Below are positions 1 to 8,093 of a DNA stretch of 64,000 nt, piece by piece; position 1 is the stretch's first letter, and each line of letters begins with the position of its first letter. The notes under the pieces are model-generated. The model was not told the origin of the DNA and made no database searches. It saw only the letters and a list, made by a program, of their open reading frames with translations. Origin of the DNA: Bacteroidota bacterium. GTDB lineage: Bacteria; Bacteroidota; Bacteroidia; CAIKAF01. The stretch lies in NCBI GenBank assembly GCA_023432985.1, contig JAEZEQ010000034.1, forward strand, positions 1-64,000, written 5' to 3'. Position numbers and translations under genes: made by a program.

Positions 1-1
1 C

Positions 2-682
2 TTTAAAAGAGGACAAAAGGATAGCTTGAATCTGTTTCTGATTCCCGCTAAAAATATGGCTAAAATTGTCCTGGTCGACGATAAAAGTAAATTGCCCGTG
101 CCTCAAGCCTGGGTGCGCGTGGTTGTAGCCGGTAACGACTCTATTCTCAAAACCCAAACCAACGAAAATGGAGAGGTCTATGTAGAGTTTAGACCGGGAT
201 CTAATGCCATGATTTGGGCAAGTAAAAAAGGCTATTTCGATAATACAATTGCCATGCGCTTACCCAAAAATGATAGCGCCAATGTGCAAAGAGAAGTAAG
301 CCTTACCCCAATCGAGAAAAATCTGAAAATCGAAATCGAGAATATTTTTTACGATTATGGGAAATTCTCCCTGCGTAAGGAAAGTGAAAAGGAATTGGAT
401 AAATTGGCCGAATTCCTCCTCGATAACGATAACCTGGTGGTCGAACTCGGGTCGCATTCGGATAGCCGCGGTAACGATAAATCGAACCTCACGCTTAGCC
501 AAAGAAGAGCTGAAAGCTGCGTGAATTACCTGCTCGCTAAAGGGGTAAATAAAGAGAATATTATTGCTGTAGGTTATGGCGAATCTCAACCGGTTAACCG
601 ATGTAAAAACGGAGTGAAATGCTCCGAAGCAGAACACCAGGAAAACCGAAGAACAGAATTGCGCATCTTGGAAATTAAATAA
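2..682 (+). CDS. OmpA-family C-terminal fragment (PorE-like), 5' end outside window
   Basis: The frame is open to the left edge, so this is the C-terminal part of a longer protein; the TTG at 26 is not needed as a start. The first ~90 visible residues look like a carboxypeptidase-regulatory-like beta-sandwich (text such as DKSKLPVPQAWVRV and TQTNENGEVYVEF). The last ~110 residues are an OmpA-like peptidoglycan-binding domain, with the helix motif NLTLSQRRAESCVNYLL and a C-terminal NRRTELRI. A regulatory-like domain followed by OmpA is the order found at the end of PorE, the T9SS protein that also carries TPR and WD40 parts upstream, but those parts cannot be seen here. The likely role is anchoring an outer-membrane complex to peptidoglycan. 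It converges on smpB with a shared terminator. Confidence 0.8.
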   Translation, partial: FKRGQKDSLNLFLIPAKNMAKIVLVDDKSKLPVPQAWVRVVVAGNDSILKTQTNENGEVYVEFRPGSNAMIWASKKGYFDNTIAMRLPKNDSANVQREVSLTPIEKNLKIEIENIFYDYGKFSLRKESEKELDKLAEFLLDNDNLVVELGSHSDSRGNDKSNLTLSQRRAESCVNYLLAKGVNKENIIAVGYGESQPVNRCKNGVKCSEAEHQENRRTELRILEIK

Positions 683-686
683 AAGA

Positions 687-712
687 AAAGGGACAGCCTC
701 AACTGTCCCTTT
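687..712. terminator. bidirectional terminator between OmpA gene and smpB
   Basis: A 10-bp perfect stem (AAAGGGACAG paired with CTGTCCCTTT) closes a 6-nt loop and has an A-run on one side and a T-run on the other. It serves both convergent genes. Confidence 0.8.
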
Positions 713-714
713 TT

Positions 715-1173
715 TTATAGTCTTGTTTTTATACGATCCATCTCTCGCTTTGCATCTTTCTCTTTCAACGATTCCCGCTTATCATAGGTTTTCTTACCCC
801 TTGCCAAACCAATCTGTAGCTTGGCTAAGCCCTTTTCGTTTACAAATAACTTTAATGGTATAATGGTGAAGCCTTTTTCTTTGATTTTTTGCTCCCATTT
901 GCGCAATTCTTTTTTGCTTAATAACAACTTTCGCTGTGCCTTGGGCTCGTGATTCCAATGTCCGCCTTTTTCATACTCCGAAATATGCATGTTCATCACA
1001 AAAAGTTCCCCCCCGCTAAATACACAATAACTGTCGGTTAAATTGGCCTTCTGATTGCGTATGGATTTTATTTCAGTACCCCTCAAAACTATACCCGCAA
1101 CTAATACATCTACGATTTCATAATCGAAAGTTGCGCGCTTATTCTTGATTTCTATTTTAACAGGTGCCGACAT
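715..1173 (-). CDS. smpB: SsrA-binding protein SmpB
   Basis: This 152-residue protein binds tmRNA and delivers it to stalled ribosomes for trans-translation. The family pattern is clear: an N-terminal KIEIKNKRATFDYEI, then GIVLRGTEIKSIR, then ISEYEKGGHWNHEP, GLAKLQIGLARGKKTYDKR and a basic C-terminal tail. The length is normal for the family. The ATG is preceded, 7 nt upstream, by a TACATTTG box, which supports the start and suggests a very short leader. It is a single gene that faces the OmpA-like gene. Confidence 0.96.
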   Translation of the reverse strand: MSAPVKIEIKNKRATFDYEIVDVLVAGIVLRGTEIKSIRNQKANLTDSYCVFSGGELFVMNMHISEYEKGGHWNHEPKAQRKLLLSKKELRKWEQKIKEKGFTIIPLKLFVNEKGLAKLQIGLARGKKTYDKRESLKEKDAKREMDRIKTRL

Positions 1174-1180
1174 CAGGCTG

Positions 1181-1188
1181 CAAATGTA
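1181..1188 (-). promoter_or_regulatory. -7 box TACATTTG for smpB
   Basis: This is a perfect match to the Bacteroidota TAnnTTTG element, 7 nt before the smpB ATG. No clear TTTG -33 box is present. Confidence 0.6.
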
Positions 1189-1326
1189 GCTAATTTTTAT
1201 TTTGCTTTTTATCCCTTCAACCCGTTTTATGAAAAGACTTCCTGTGAATCGGCTCGGCTTTTATATGTTTTTGGACATATTTACTTCTATTTATTCGTAC
1301 TTTTAGCCGCGTCAATTTATTCGTTT

Positions 1327-3477
1327 ATGAAAAAGTTTTTATTTTATTTTCTCACGCTTTGTCTATTTAACCCTATCTCTGCCCAAAAGGATATTAACCT
1401 CGAGGATATATGGATTAATTATGCCTATTACCCCAATGGAATAGACGACCTGCGCTCCATGAAAGACGGCCGATTCTATACGCTCGCCCTGCAAGGAAGT
1501 AAAATTGTGAAATTCGATTATGAAAAAGGAAAGGAACAAGAACTGATTTTGGATCTGTCTAATTTGAAACAGAAGGATTTTGCCCGTTTTCAATCCTACT
1601 CCTTCTCCCCGGATGAATCGAAAATACTCCTCTCTGTCGACCATAACCCAATCTACCGACATAGTTTCTCGGCAAGCTATTTTGTCTACGATCGCCAAAG
1701 TAAATCTATCCAAACCCTATTCGATGAACCCATTATTTATCCCCGCTTCTCTCCGGTCGGAAATCAGGTCGCTTTTGTCTTCCAAAATAACCTCTTCGTG
1801 AAAGATTTATTAAGTAATGAATTGATCCAAATTACCCACGATGGCGAAATAAATAAAATTATAAATGGATTACCCGACTGGGTTTATGAAGAGGAGTTTA
1901 CTTTTTTTGAAGCCTTTAAATGGAGCCCGGACGGACAAAATATTGCATTTTTACGCTTCGATGAATCCCGCGTGAAATCTTTTACCATGCCCGTATTCGG
2001 GAAGGAAGTCTATCCCCATAATCAAGTTTTTAAATACCCTAAAGTAGGAGAGGATAATAGCGTGGTGACTATTCATAATTTTAATTTGAATAATAGAAAA
2101 TTGCAAAAACTGAATTGTGCAGTAGCCTATGAATATATACCCCGGTTCGAGTGGATTAATAAGGAGGAAATCGCCGTGTTTACAATGCCCCGACTGCAAA
2201 ATGAATGGCATATAAGCGCCCTCTCGTTATCCGGAAATCAACGCCTTTTGTACAGCGAAAAATCGGATACGTATATAGAAATGTCGGATGATTTCCTTTT
2301 TCTGAAAGATAAATTTATTATTAAATCGGAAAAGGATGGCTTTTTTCATTTGTATGCCTATGATTACCGGGGTAATTTATGGGCAAAATTGACGAAGGGA
2401 AATTTTGATGTGATGAGCCTGAATGGAGTAGACCCCAATGAAAAATTTATTTTCTTTACAGCGGCTTTACCCGACCCAATGCATAGAACGGTTTATAAAA
2501 TGGAATTGGGTAAGAATAAAAAAATGATTCCACTCACTAAGGAATTAGGTAGCCACGCGCTTACTTTTAGTTCGGATTTTTCTTATTTTATCGATACGTA
2601 TTCCACTATTCAACAACCGCCTACTTATACGGTGTTTAATCAAAAGGCCGAAAAATTACGCGTCCTCGAAGATAATGCAGCCCTCGCTCAAACTTTGAAA
2701 CAAAGAAATATTTCTCAGGTCGAATTTTTGAAAATTCCTGTCGAAAATGAGGTCGAACTTAATGCATGGATGATTAAACCCACAAATTTTGACCCCAATA
2801 AAAAATATCCCGTTTTTATGACTGCTTATGGAGGCCCGGGATCTCAAGAAGTATTGAATAAATGGAATGGATTCGATTTTATGTGGCATCAGCTTTTGGC
2901 ACAAAATGGATATATAGTTTTATGTGTGGATAATAGAGGTACAGGTGCCAGAGGCCGCGATTTTAGAACGATTACTTATGAACGTTTAGGGTATATCGAA
3001 ACAATGGACCAAATCCAGGCCGCTACTTATGTCGGCAATTTCCCTTATGTCGATAAATCCCGAATCGGAATTTTTGGCTGGAGCTATGGGGGATATTTAT
3101 CCTCTCTTTGTATTTTGAAAGGTCATGATGTGTTTAAAACTGCCATCGCTGTCGCACCGGTGTCGAATTGGAAATTTTATGATAATATTTATACCGAAAG
3201 GTATATGGGAACTCTCCAAACGAATCCAAATGGATACGACGATAATGCACCTACAAATTTTGTGAAATTATTGAAAGGAAATTATTTGCTCATTCACGGA
3301 ACTGCCGATGATAATGTTCACTTCCAAAATGCTGCTGTACTCTCCGGAATGCTGGTGGAAGAGAATAAGGATTTTGAACAGTTTATTTATACCGATAAAA
3401 ATCACGGCATTTACGGCGGATATACACGCTATCACTTGTTTAAAAAAATGACGGATTTTATTTTCAGAAAATTGTAA
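1327..3477 (+). CDS. S9 family peptidase, dipeptidyl peptidase IV type
   Basis: A 716-residue exported serine peptidase that cleaves dipeptides, typically after proline, from peptide N-termini. Residues 1-19 form a signal peptide ending near ISAQ. Residues ~30-460 are the DPP-IV beta-propeller, including the YEEEFTFFEAFKWSPDG segment, which carries the Glu pair that holds the substrate N-terminus. Residues ~490-716 form the alpha/beta hydrolase domain. The catalytic triad can be placed at Ser586 (GWSYGG), Asp661 (GTADDNVH) and His693 (KNHGIYGG). The 75- and 32-residue spacings resemble the human enzyme. It stands alone, probably in the periplasm or on the cell surface. An upstream TACTTTTA (1296-1303) is a one-mismatch -7 box. 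Confidence 0.95.
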   Translation: MKKFLFYFLTLCLFNPISAQKDINLEDIWINYAYYPNGIDDLRSMKDGRFYTLALQGSKIVKFDYEKGKEQELILDLSNLKQKDFARFQSYSFSPDESKILLSVDHNPIYRHSFSASYFVYDRQSKSIQTLFDEPIIYPRFSPVGNQVAFVFQNNLFVKDLLSNELIQITHDGEINKIINGLPDWVYEEEFTFFEAFKWSPDGQNIAFLRFDESRVKSFTMPVFGKEVYPHNQVFKYPKVGEDNSVVTIHNFNLNNRKLQKLNCAVAYEYIPRFEWINKEEIAVFTMPRLQNEWHISALSLSGNQRLLYSEKSDTYIEMSDDFLFLKDKFIIKSEKDGFFHLYAYDYRGNLWAKLTKGNFDVMSLNGVDPNEKFIFFTAALPDPMHRTVYKMELGKNKKMIPLTKELGSHALTFSSDFSYFIDTYSTIQQPPTYTVFNQKAEKLRVLEDNAALAQTLKQRNISQVEFLKIPVENEVELNAWMIKPTNFDPNKKYPVFMTAYGGPGSQEVLNKWNGFDFMWHQLLAQNGYIVLCVDNRGTGARGRDFRTITYERLGYIETMDQIQAATYVGNFPYVDKSRIGIFGWSYGGYLSSLCILKGHDVFKTAIAVAPVSNWKFYDNIYTERYMGTLQTNPNGYDDNAPTNFVKLLKGNYLLIHGTADDNVHFQNAAVLSGMLVEENKDFEQFIYTDKNHGIYGGYTRYHLFKKMTDFIFRKL

Positions 3478-3544
3478 TTTTTTTCTATCTGTTGGTTTTA
3501 CAGATGGCTTTGCAGCTAGATTTCGTACTGTAGCGTCTATATAT

Positions 3545-3552
3545 TACTTTTG
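3545..3552 (+). promoter_or_regulatory. -7 box TACTTTTG for the cca gene
   Basis: This is a perfect TAnnTTTG match 17 nt before the proposed TTG start. A weak -33 candidate (TTCG) lies 19 nt upstream of the box. Confidence 0.5.
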
Positions 3553-3569
3553 CATAAAATTTACTCAGG

Positions 3570-5000
3570 TTGATTATTCCCGTTAAAACATTTATTAAAC
3601 ATCCTGTTTTTAAAAAGGTAAGCGAAACAGCAGGCGAACTCGATATGGAAGCCTATGTGGTGGGCGGATATGTGCGCGATGCACTGCTCGACAGACCTTG
3701 TAAGGATATTGATTTTATGGTGGTGGGAGACGGCATTTTATTTGCCGAAAAACTGGCCGAAAAAATCGCGTTTAAAGGCGAAATTGCCGTGCATAAAAAT
3801 TTTGGTACGGCCGGTTTTACTATGTTCGGTTTCGACCTGGAATTTGTGGGAGCTCGAAAGGAAAGTTACCGCACACATTCCCGAAATCCACAGGTTAGTC
3901 CGGGTTCTATGAAGGATGATCTACAACGCAGAGATTTTACTATTAATGCACTCGCTATTGCTTTACACCCGCATAATTATGGCGAATTTGTGGATTTGTT
4001 CGACGGACTGCATGACCTCGAAAATCGCGTACTTAAAACGCCACTTAACCCCGATTCAACCTATTCCGATGACCCCCTACGCATGCTCCGAGCCATACGC
4101 TTTTCGGCACAACTCGGATTCAAAATCGAAGGCGTTTCTTTTGATGCCATCTCTAAAAATGCATCCCGAATCGAAATTGTTGCCAAGGAAAGAATCGCCG
4201 ATGAATTGAATAAAATGATCCTTTCCCCAAATCCTTCTCTGGCTTTTAAATTATTGCTGAATTCAGGATTACTGCATTATATTTTTCCCGAAATGGTCGC
4301 CCTCCACGGTGTAGATAATGTGGAAGGTAAAGGGCATAAGGATAATTTTTACCATACGCTGCAAGTGCTCGAAAATGTTGCCTCCGTTTCGGATGACCTC
4401 TGGATCCGATGGGCTGCCATTATGCACGATATCGCCAAACCGCCAACCAAAAAGTTTGACCCGGAAACAGGGTGGACTTTCCACGGACACGAAGAATTGG
4501 GCGCAAGAATGACACCCAAAATTTTTAAAAAATTGGGATTGCCGCTCAATCATCATATGAAATTCGTACAAAAATTGGTTCGCCTTCACCTTAGACCTAT
4601 CGCCCTGGTTAAAGAAGGTATTTCTGATTCCGCTATACGACGCCTCATTTTTGAAGCAGGTGATGATTTGGAACAATTGCTTATTCTCTGTAAAGCCGAT
4701 ATCACCAGTAAGAACGAATTAAAGGTGAAAAAATATAAGCATAATTATGACCGACTGACTCATAAATTGAAAGAAATTGAAGAGAAGGATCGGGTGCGTA
4801 ATTTTCAACCCCCCATCAGTGGCGAAGATATTATGAAAGCTTATCAAATTCAGCCCTGTCACGAAATCGGTCTAATTAAAAATGCCATTAAAGATGCTAT
4901 ACTCGACGGGAAAATTAATAATGACCGTAAGGAAGCAATCGAATATATGCGCGCTAAAGGTAAGGAAATGGGCCTGGTGATTAAAAATGAATTGATGTGA
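3570..5000 (+). CDS. cca: CCA-adding tRNA nucleotidyltransferase with HD domain
   Basis: A 476-residue class II nucleotidyltransferase that builds or repairs the CCA end of tRNAs. The head domain carries GGYVRD (residues 32-37), the catalytic DID carboxylates (46-48) and the RRDFTINALA segment. The neck contains DDPLRMLRAIRFSAQLGF. A C-terminal HD phosphohydrolase domain has His286-Asp287 in IMHDIAK, as is common in bacterial CCA enzymes. The start is TTG: an in-frame stop at 3555 leaves no upstream ATG, and the first internal ATG (codon 26) lies just before the nucleotide-binding motif. The stop overlaps the miaA start in GTGA. A poly(A) polymerase role is possible but less likely, and no tRNA in this window encodes CCA. 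Confidence 0.9.
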   Translation: MIIPVKTFIKHPVFKKVSETAGELDMEAYVVGGYVRDALLDRPCKDIDFMVVGDGILFAEKLAEKIAFKGEIAVHKNFGTAGFTMFGFDLEFVGARKESYRTHSRNPQVSPGSMKDDLQRRDFTINALAIALHPHNYGEFVDLFDGLHDLENRVLKTPLNPDSTYSDDPLRMLRAIRFSAQLGFKIEGVSFDAISKNASRIEIVAKERIADELNKMILSPNPSLAFKLLLNSGLLHYIFPEMVALHGVDNVEGKGHKDNFYHTLQVLENVASVSDDLWIRWAAIMHDIAKPPTKKFDPETGWTFHGHEELGARMTPKIFKKLGLPLNHHMKFVQKLVRLHLRPIALVKEGISDSAIRRLIFEAGDDLEQLLILCKADITSKNELKVKKYKHNYDRLTHKLKEIEEKDRVRNFQPPISGEDIMKAYQIQPCHEIGLIKNAIKDAILDGKINNDRKEAIEYMRAKGKEMGLVIKNELM

Positions 5001-5866
5001 AAACCCTGCACGTAGTTTGTGGCCCTACAGCCTCGGGTAAAACAGCCTTCGCCATTCAATTGGCACAAAAACTTCCCGCTGAAATTATTTCGGCCGATAG
5101 CCGACAGTTTTATAAGGAAATTCCTATCGGTACCGCAGCCCCAACTCCCCAAGAAAAAGCCTTGGTGCCTCATCACCTGGTCGGACATTTGTCCATAAAT
5201 CAGTCCTATACCGCCGCACAATTCGTACACGATGCCGATCAAATTATTGAGAATCTCTTTCTAAGTTATAACCATGTCGTTGTTTGCGGAGGAAGCGGAC
5301 TTTACCTGCAAATGCTGCTCTTTTCCAGCGACAATATCCCGGCTGTCTCCCCCGAAATACGCAATAAGGTAAATCGCATTTTTGAACAGGAAGGCCTCGA
5401 TGCATTGCACGACTTTTTGCATAAGCATGACCCGGAATTTTTAATGGATGAACAACAAGCACTCAACCCCAGACGCTGCATTCGCGCAATGGAAGTATTC
5501 CTGGAAAGCGGTAAGAAAATGTCCGAACTGAAATCGAATAATCCCATACCACGCTATAATTTTGAATGTTATTATCCCAAACTCCCGCGCGAAGAATTGT
5601 ATATAAGAATTAATGAAAGAACGCAATCTATGCTGGATATGGGATGGGAAAATGAATGTGAAAATTTGAAAGATTTTCAGCATGTACAAGCCCTACAAAC
5701 CGTGGGATATAAGGAGATTTTTAGTATGATGAACGGACAGCTTCCCCGTGAATTGCTGCTGGAGAAAATTCAACAAAATACCCGACGATACGCCAAAAGA
5801 CAAGATACCTGGTTCCGAAACCAATTGCTGTCGAAAATGGATTCGAATTCGTTGCATTATTTTTAA
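4997..5866 (+). CDS. miaA: tRNA dimethylallyltransferase MiaA
   Basis: This 289-residue enzyme transfers a dimethylallyl group to A37 of tRNAs that read codons beginning with U. The P-loop is GPTASGKT (residues 9-16), followed by DSRQFYKE from residue 34 and the FECYYP and LQTVGYKEI motifs typical of the family. The start is GTG and overlaps the cca stop by 4 nt, so the two tRNA-maturation genes are translationally coupled. tRNA-Ser(UGA) near 61.7 kb would be one substrate. Confidence 0.95.
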   Translation: MKTLHVVCGPTASGKTAFAIQLAQKLPAEIISADSRQFYKEIPIGTAAPTPQEKALVPHHLVGHLSINQSYTAAQFVHDADQIIENLFLSYNHVVVCGGSGLYLQMLLFSSDNIPAVSPEIRNKVNRIFEQEGLDALHDFLHKHDPEFLMDEQQALNPRRCIRAMEVFLESGKKMSELKSNNPIPRYNFECYYPKLPREELYIRINERTQSMLDMGWENECENLKDFQHVQALQTVGYKEIFSMMNGQLPRELLLEKIQQNTRRYAKRQDTWFRNQLLSKMDSNSLHYF

Positions 5867-5942
5867 AAATTTCTTGAGCAATTATTTGGTTTTCTTGAAA
5901 ATTATAGTAACTTGTATGCTGTTAACCAAATCTTTATTCCAA

Positions 5943-6254
5943 ATGAAACCTATTTTTGTGTTTACTTATTGCGGCGAAAAAGCCAATGGCGGATTCGGCG
6001 ATTTTTCCGGCCGCTTTCAATCCATCGAAGAAGCAAATGATTTCCTCAAAATGGAAATTAAAAAAAAGAACGGACTCTTTTCCGGTTGGGAAGAATTGCA
6101 AATTATGGAAGTCACCGAAACGGATATTAAGATTCTGTTTGTTGGCGATTGTATCTTATACTATCTGGGCATGTTTTCTGAAGAAGAAAATATTGTGCCC
6201 GATTATAGCGTCCGTAAACGCTTTTCTAAACGCCTGATCAAAACTCCAATCTGA
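5943..6254 (+). CDS. small protein of unknown function
   Basis: A 103-residue soluble protein that I do not recognise. It starts MKPIFVFTYCGEKANGG and has a basic C-terminus (KRFSKRLIKTPI) with a few cysteines. The frame is open further upstream into the miaA end, but this ATG comes right after the intergenic AT-rich stretch and gives a compact globular protein, so I chose it. No domain, signal peptide or membrane segment is seen. It lies in the same direction after miaA and may be cotranscribed. Confidence 0.55.
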   Translation: MKPIFVFTYCGEKANGGFGDFSGRFQSIEEANDFLKMEIKKKNGLFSGWEELQIMEVTETDIKILFVGDCILYYLGMFSEEENIVPDYSVRKRFSKRLIKTPI

Positions 6255-6304
6255 TTTTTTGTTTCTTCTTTCTCTTTTTTTACCTTGTCGCATAAATATC
6301 TTTT

Positions 6305-7498
6305 ATGCACTTCTTTCTGCCCACACTGCTTACTCTATTTTTATCTGCCCAGGTGTTTGCCCAAATTCCCGGATGCACCGATCCTCAAGCAACGAATTAT
6401 AACCCCGCAGCTACCGTTAATAATGGCTCCTGTGTGTATAATGACCCGGCCATCAGTCCCTGGCAATCTATACCACTCCATGCCTCTGTTAAGGAAACTT
6501 CCGGGCTGACTTTTCATAACGCGAGCCTGATTACACATAACGATGATGGTCCGCCACGCCTGTTTATTCTCGATACCCTCAATGCACAAATCATTGATTC
6601 TTTATCCCTAAATCAAACCCAAAATATAGATTGGGAGGATTTGCAAACGGATGCCTCTCATTTTTATGTGGGCGATGTAGGCAATAACAGCAGCGGAAAC
6701 AGACAGAATTTGCGCATTTTTAAAGTCCCTTTTTCGAATACCAATGAAGCCGATACCATAGGCTTTTCTTATCCCGATCAAGTAGATTTTAATCCCCTCG
6801 CACCCAATACGACCAACTTCGATTGCGAAGCTTTTGTGGTCTATGAAGATTCGATTTATTTGTTTAGTAAAAGATGGAATGATTTATATACTTTTTTATA
6901 TGCCATTCCCAATAGTCCGGGTAATCACAGCGCTCGCCTGGTTCAATCTTTTGATGCAGGGGGGCTGGTCACGGGTGCTTCGGTAGATACACTGAATAAA
7001 CGCCTTGTTTTATGCGGATATTCGCCCCAATTGCAACCCTTTATCTGGCTATTGTACGATTTCGAAAATAGAGATTTTTTCTCCGGAAATAAACGCAAAT
7101 TAAGCCTGAACCTGCCCCTTCACCAAATTGAAGCCATAACGCAAATTGGAAATGATCGTTATGTGATGAGTAATGAGTTTTTTCATTTCGCACCTCTACA
7201 GCCCGTTTATCAAGCTTTGCACTATGTCGACTTACACGCTTATTTTTCCGGCTCTTTAAGCAATTCGAATGAAGAAATTCCCCTAAACCCTATTCAGGCT
7301 TTTCCGAATCCGGCTCAAGAATCTATAGGTTTTAACCGAAACAATTCTGACTATAGTCTGCTCGACTTAAGCGGAAAAACGATAGAAAATGGGCGATTAA
7401 ATGGGAATTTATTGTCTGTTTCTCACCTGAAAACAGGAATCTATTTCATTCGTTTTCAGGATGAAAATGAGCTTTATCGCTTTGTTAAAGTAGAGTAA
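6305..7498 (+). CDS. T9SS-secreted protein with type A sorting domain
   Basis: A 397-residue exported protein. Residues 1-19 form a signal peptide ending in VFAQ. Next comes GCTDPQATNYNPAATVNNGSC, a cysteine-bounded module often seen near the ends of secreted Bacteroidota proteins, here at the N-terminus. Residues ~55-320 look like a beta-propeller-type repeat region. Residues ~325-397 are a T9SS type A tail (AFPNPAQESIGF at its start, then GIYFIRFQDENELYRFVKVE). The protein should cross the outer membrane by T9SS and be displayed or released. The enzymatic role, if any, is unknown. Confidence 0.82.
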   Translation: MHFFLPTLLTLFLSAQVFAQIPGCTDPQATNYNPAATVNNGSCVYNDPAISPWQSIPLHASVKETSGLTFHNASLITHNDDGPPRLFILDTLNAQIIDSLSLNQTQNIDWEDLQTDASHFYVGDVGNNSSGNRQNLRIFKVPFSNTNEADTIGFSYPDQVDFNPLAPNTTNFDCEAFVVYEDSIYLFSKRWNDLYTFLYAIPNSPGNHSARLVQSFDAGGLVTGASVDTLNKRLVLCGYSPQLQPFIWLLYDFENRDFFSGNKRKLSLNLPLHQIEAITQIGNDRYVMSNEFFHFAPLQPVYQALHYVDLHAYFSGSLSNSNEEIPLNPIQAFPNPAQESIGFNRNNSDYSLLDLSGKTIENGRLNGNLLSVSHLKTGIYFIRFQDENELYRFVKVE

Positions 7499-7521
7499 TT
7501 TTTTGCTTAGGCCGATTTCCT

Positions 7522-7529
7522 TACATTTG
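7522..7529 (+). promoter_or_regulatory. -7 box TACATTTG for the KdsC-like gene
   Basis: This is a perfect TAnnTTTG match that overlaps the intergenic gap. It lies downstream of the TTG at 7503, which argues against that TTG as the start codon. Confidence 0.6.
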
Positions 7530-7544
7530 CACAAAGGAATGCAA

Positions 7545-8030
7545 ATGAATATAGATCGAATTAAACTCGTAGTAATGGATGTGGATGGTTCTCTGACCGA
7601 CGGAGGAATTTATATATCCGAACAGGGTGAAGCATTCAAAAAGTTTGATGCAAGAGACGGATTGGCTATAGGAATTCTAGAGAAAAATGGGATTAAAACC
7701 GCATTTTTAAGTCACGCCAAAACCCCGAAAATTGTCGAAAAAAGAGCTGAAATGCTCGGAATTAGTTTTTGCTATGCCGGGAATGCTCCCAAAGGCGAAA
7801 TTTTACAAGGCTGGATCGATGAATTGGGGATTAGGGCCGAAGAGGTATTATACTACGGCGATGACCTTAATGACATGGATGTAATGCATATGGCAGGCAT
7901 AGTAGCTTGCCCGCAATCTGCCACCTATCAGGTGAAATTAAAAGCCGATTATGTATGCGAAAAATCATCCGGCGATGCCGCATTTAGAGAAGCAGCCGAA
8001 TATTTTTGGCCGCATTTATTCGGGTTGTAA
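7545..8030 (+). CDS. KdsC-like HAD phosphatase (KDO-8-phosphate phosphatase type)
   Basis: A 161-residue type C0 HAD hydrolase that probably removes phosphate from KDO-8-phosphate in lipopolysaccharide core synthesis. HAD motif I is DVDGSLTDG with the catalytic aspartates 12 and 14; motif III/IV is near PKGE and YGDDLNDMDV. Motif II reads LSHAK where most KdsC proteins have a TGR- or SGR-like sequence, so Ser is kept but the following residues differ. I place the start at this ATG because AAAGGA lies 6 nt upstream and the promoter box at 7522 precedes it; an ATG at 7539 is possible. The KDO link fits the heptose kinase at 28.5 kb. Confidence 0.85.
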   Translation: MNIDRIKLVVMDVDGSLTDGGIYISEQGEAFKKFDARDGLAIGILEKNGIKTAFLSHAKTPKIVEKRAEMLGISFCYAGNAPKGEILQGWIDELGIRAEEVLYYGDDLNDMDVMHMAGIVACPQSATYQVKLKADYVCEKSSGDAAFREAAEYFWPHLFGL

Positions 8031-8093
8031 AATGCCCGGGCTTGTTTTTTTACCCATCCCGAAATTGTTACTTTTACATTTTATTTACAGAAT

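Noticed and set aside
260..637. 125-codon open frame on the minus strand
   Set aside because: Fully antisense to the OmpA domain, with no domain, promoter box or ribosome site of its own.
5748..5942. Longer start for the small protein ending at 6254
   Set aside because: The extension overlaps miaA in another frame and reads as a shadow; the ATG at 5943 gives a compact protein.
7503..7544. TTG start for the KdsC-like protein
   Set aside because: The promoter box at 7522-7529 lies downstream of that codon and the HAD motif starts soon after the ATG at 7545.
8035..8055. Terminator from GCCCGGGC followed by Ts
   Set aside because: The sequence is self-complementary without a loop, so it cannot form a normal terminator hairpin.
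7900..8093. Cobalamin riboswitch before icmF
   Set aside because: The gap is only about 60 bp with no B12-box-like structure.
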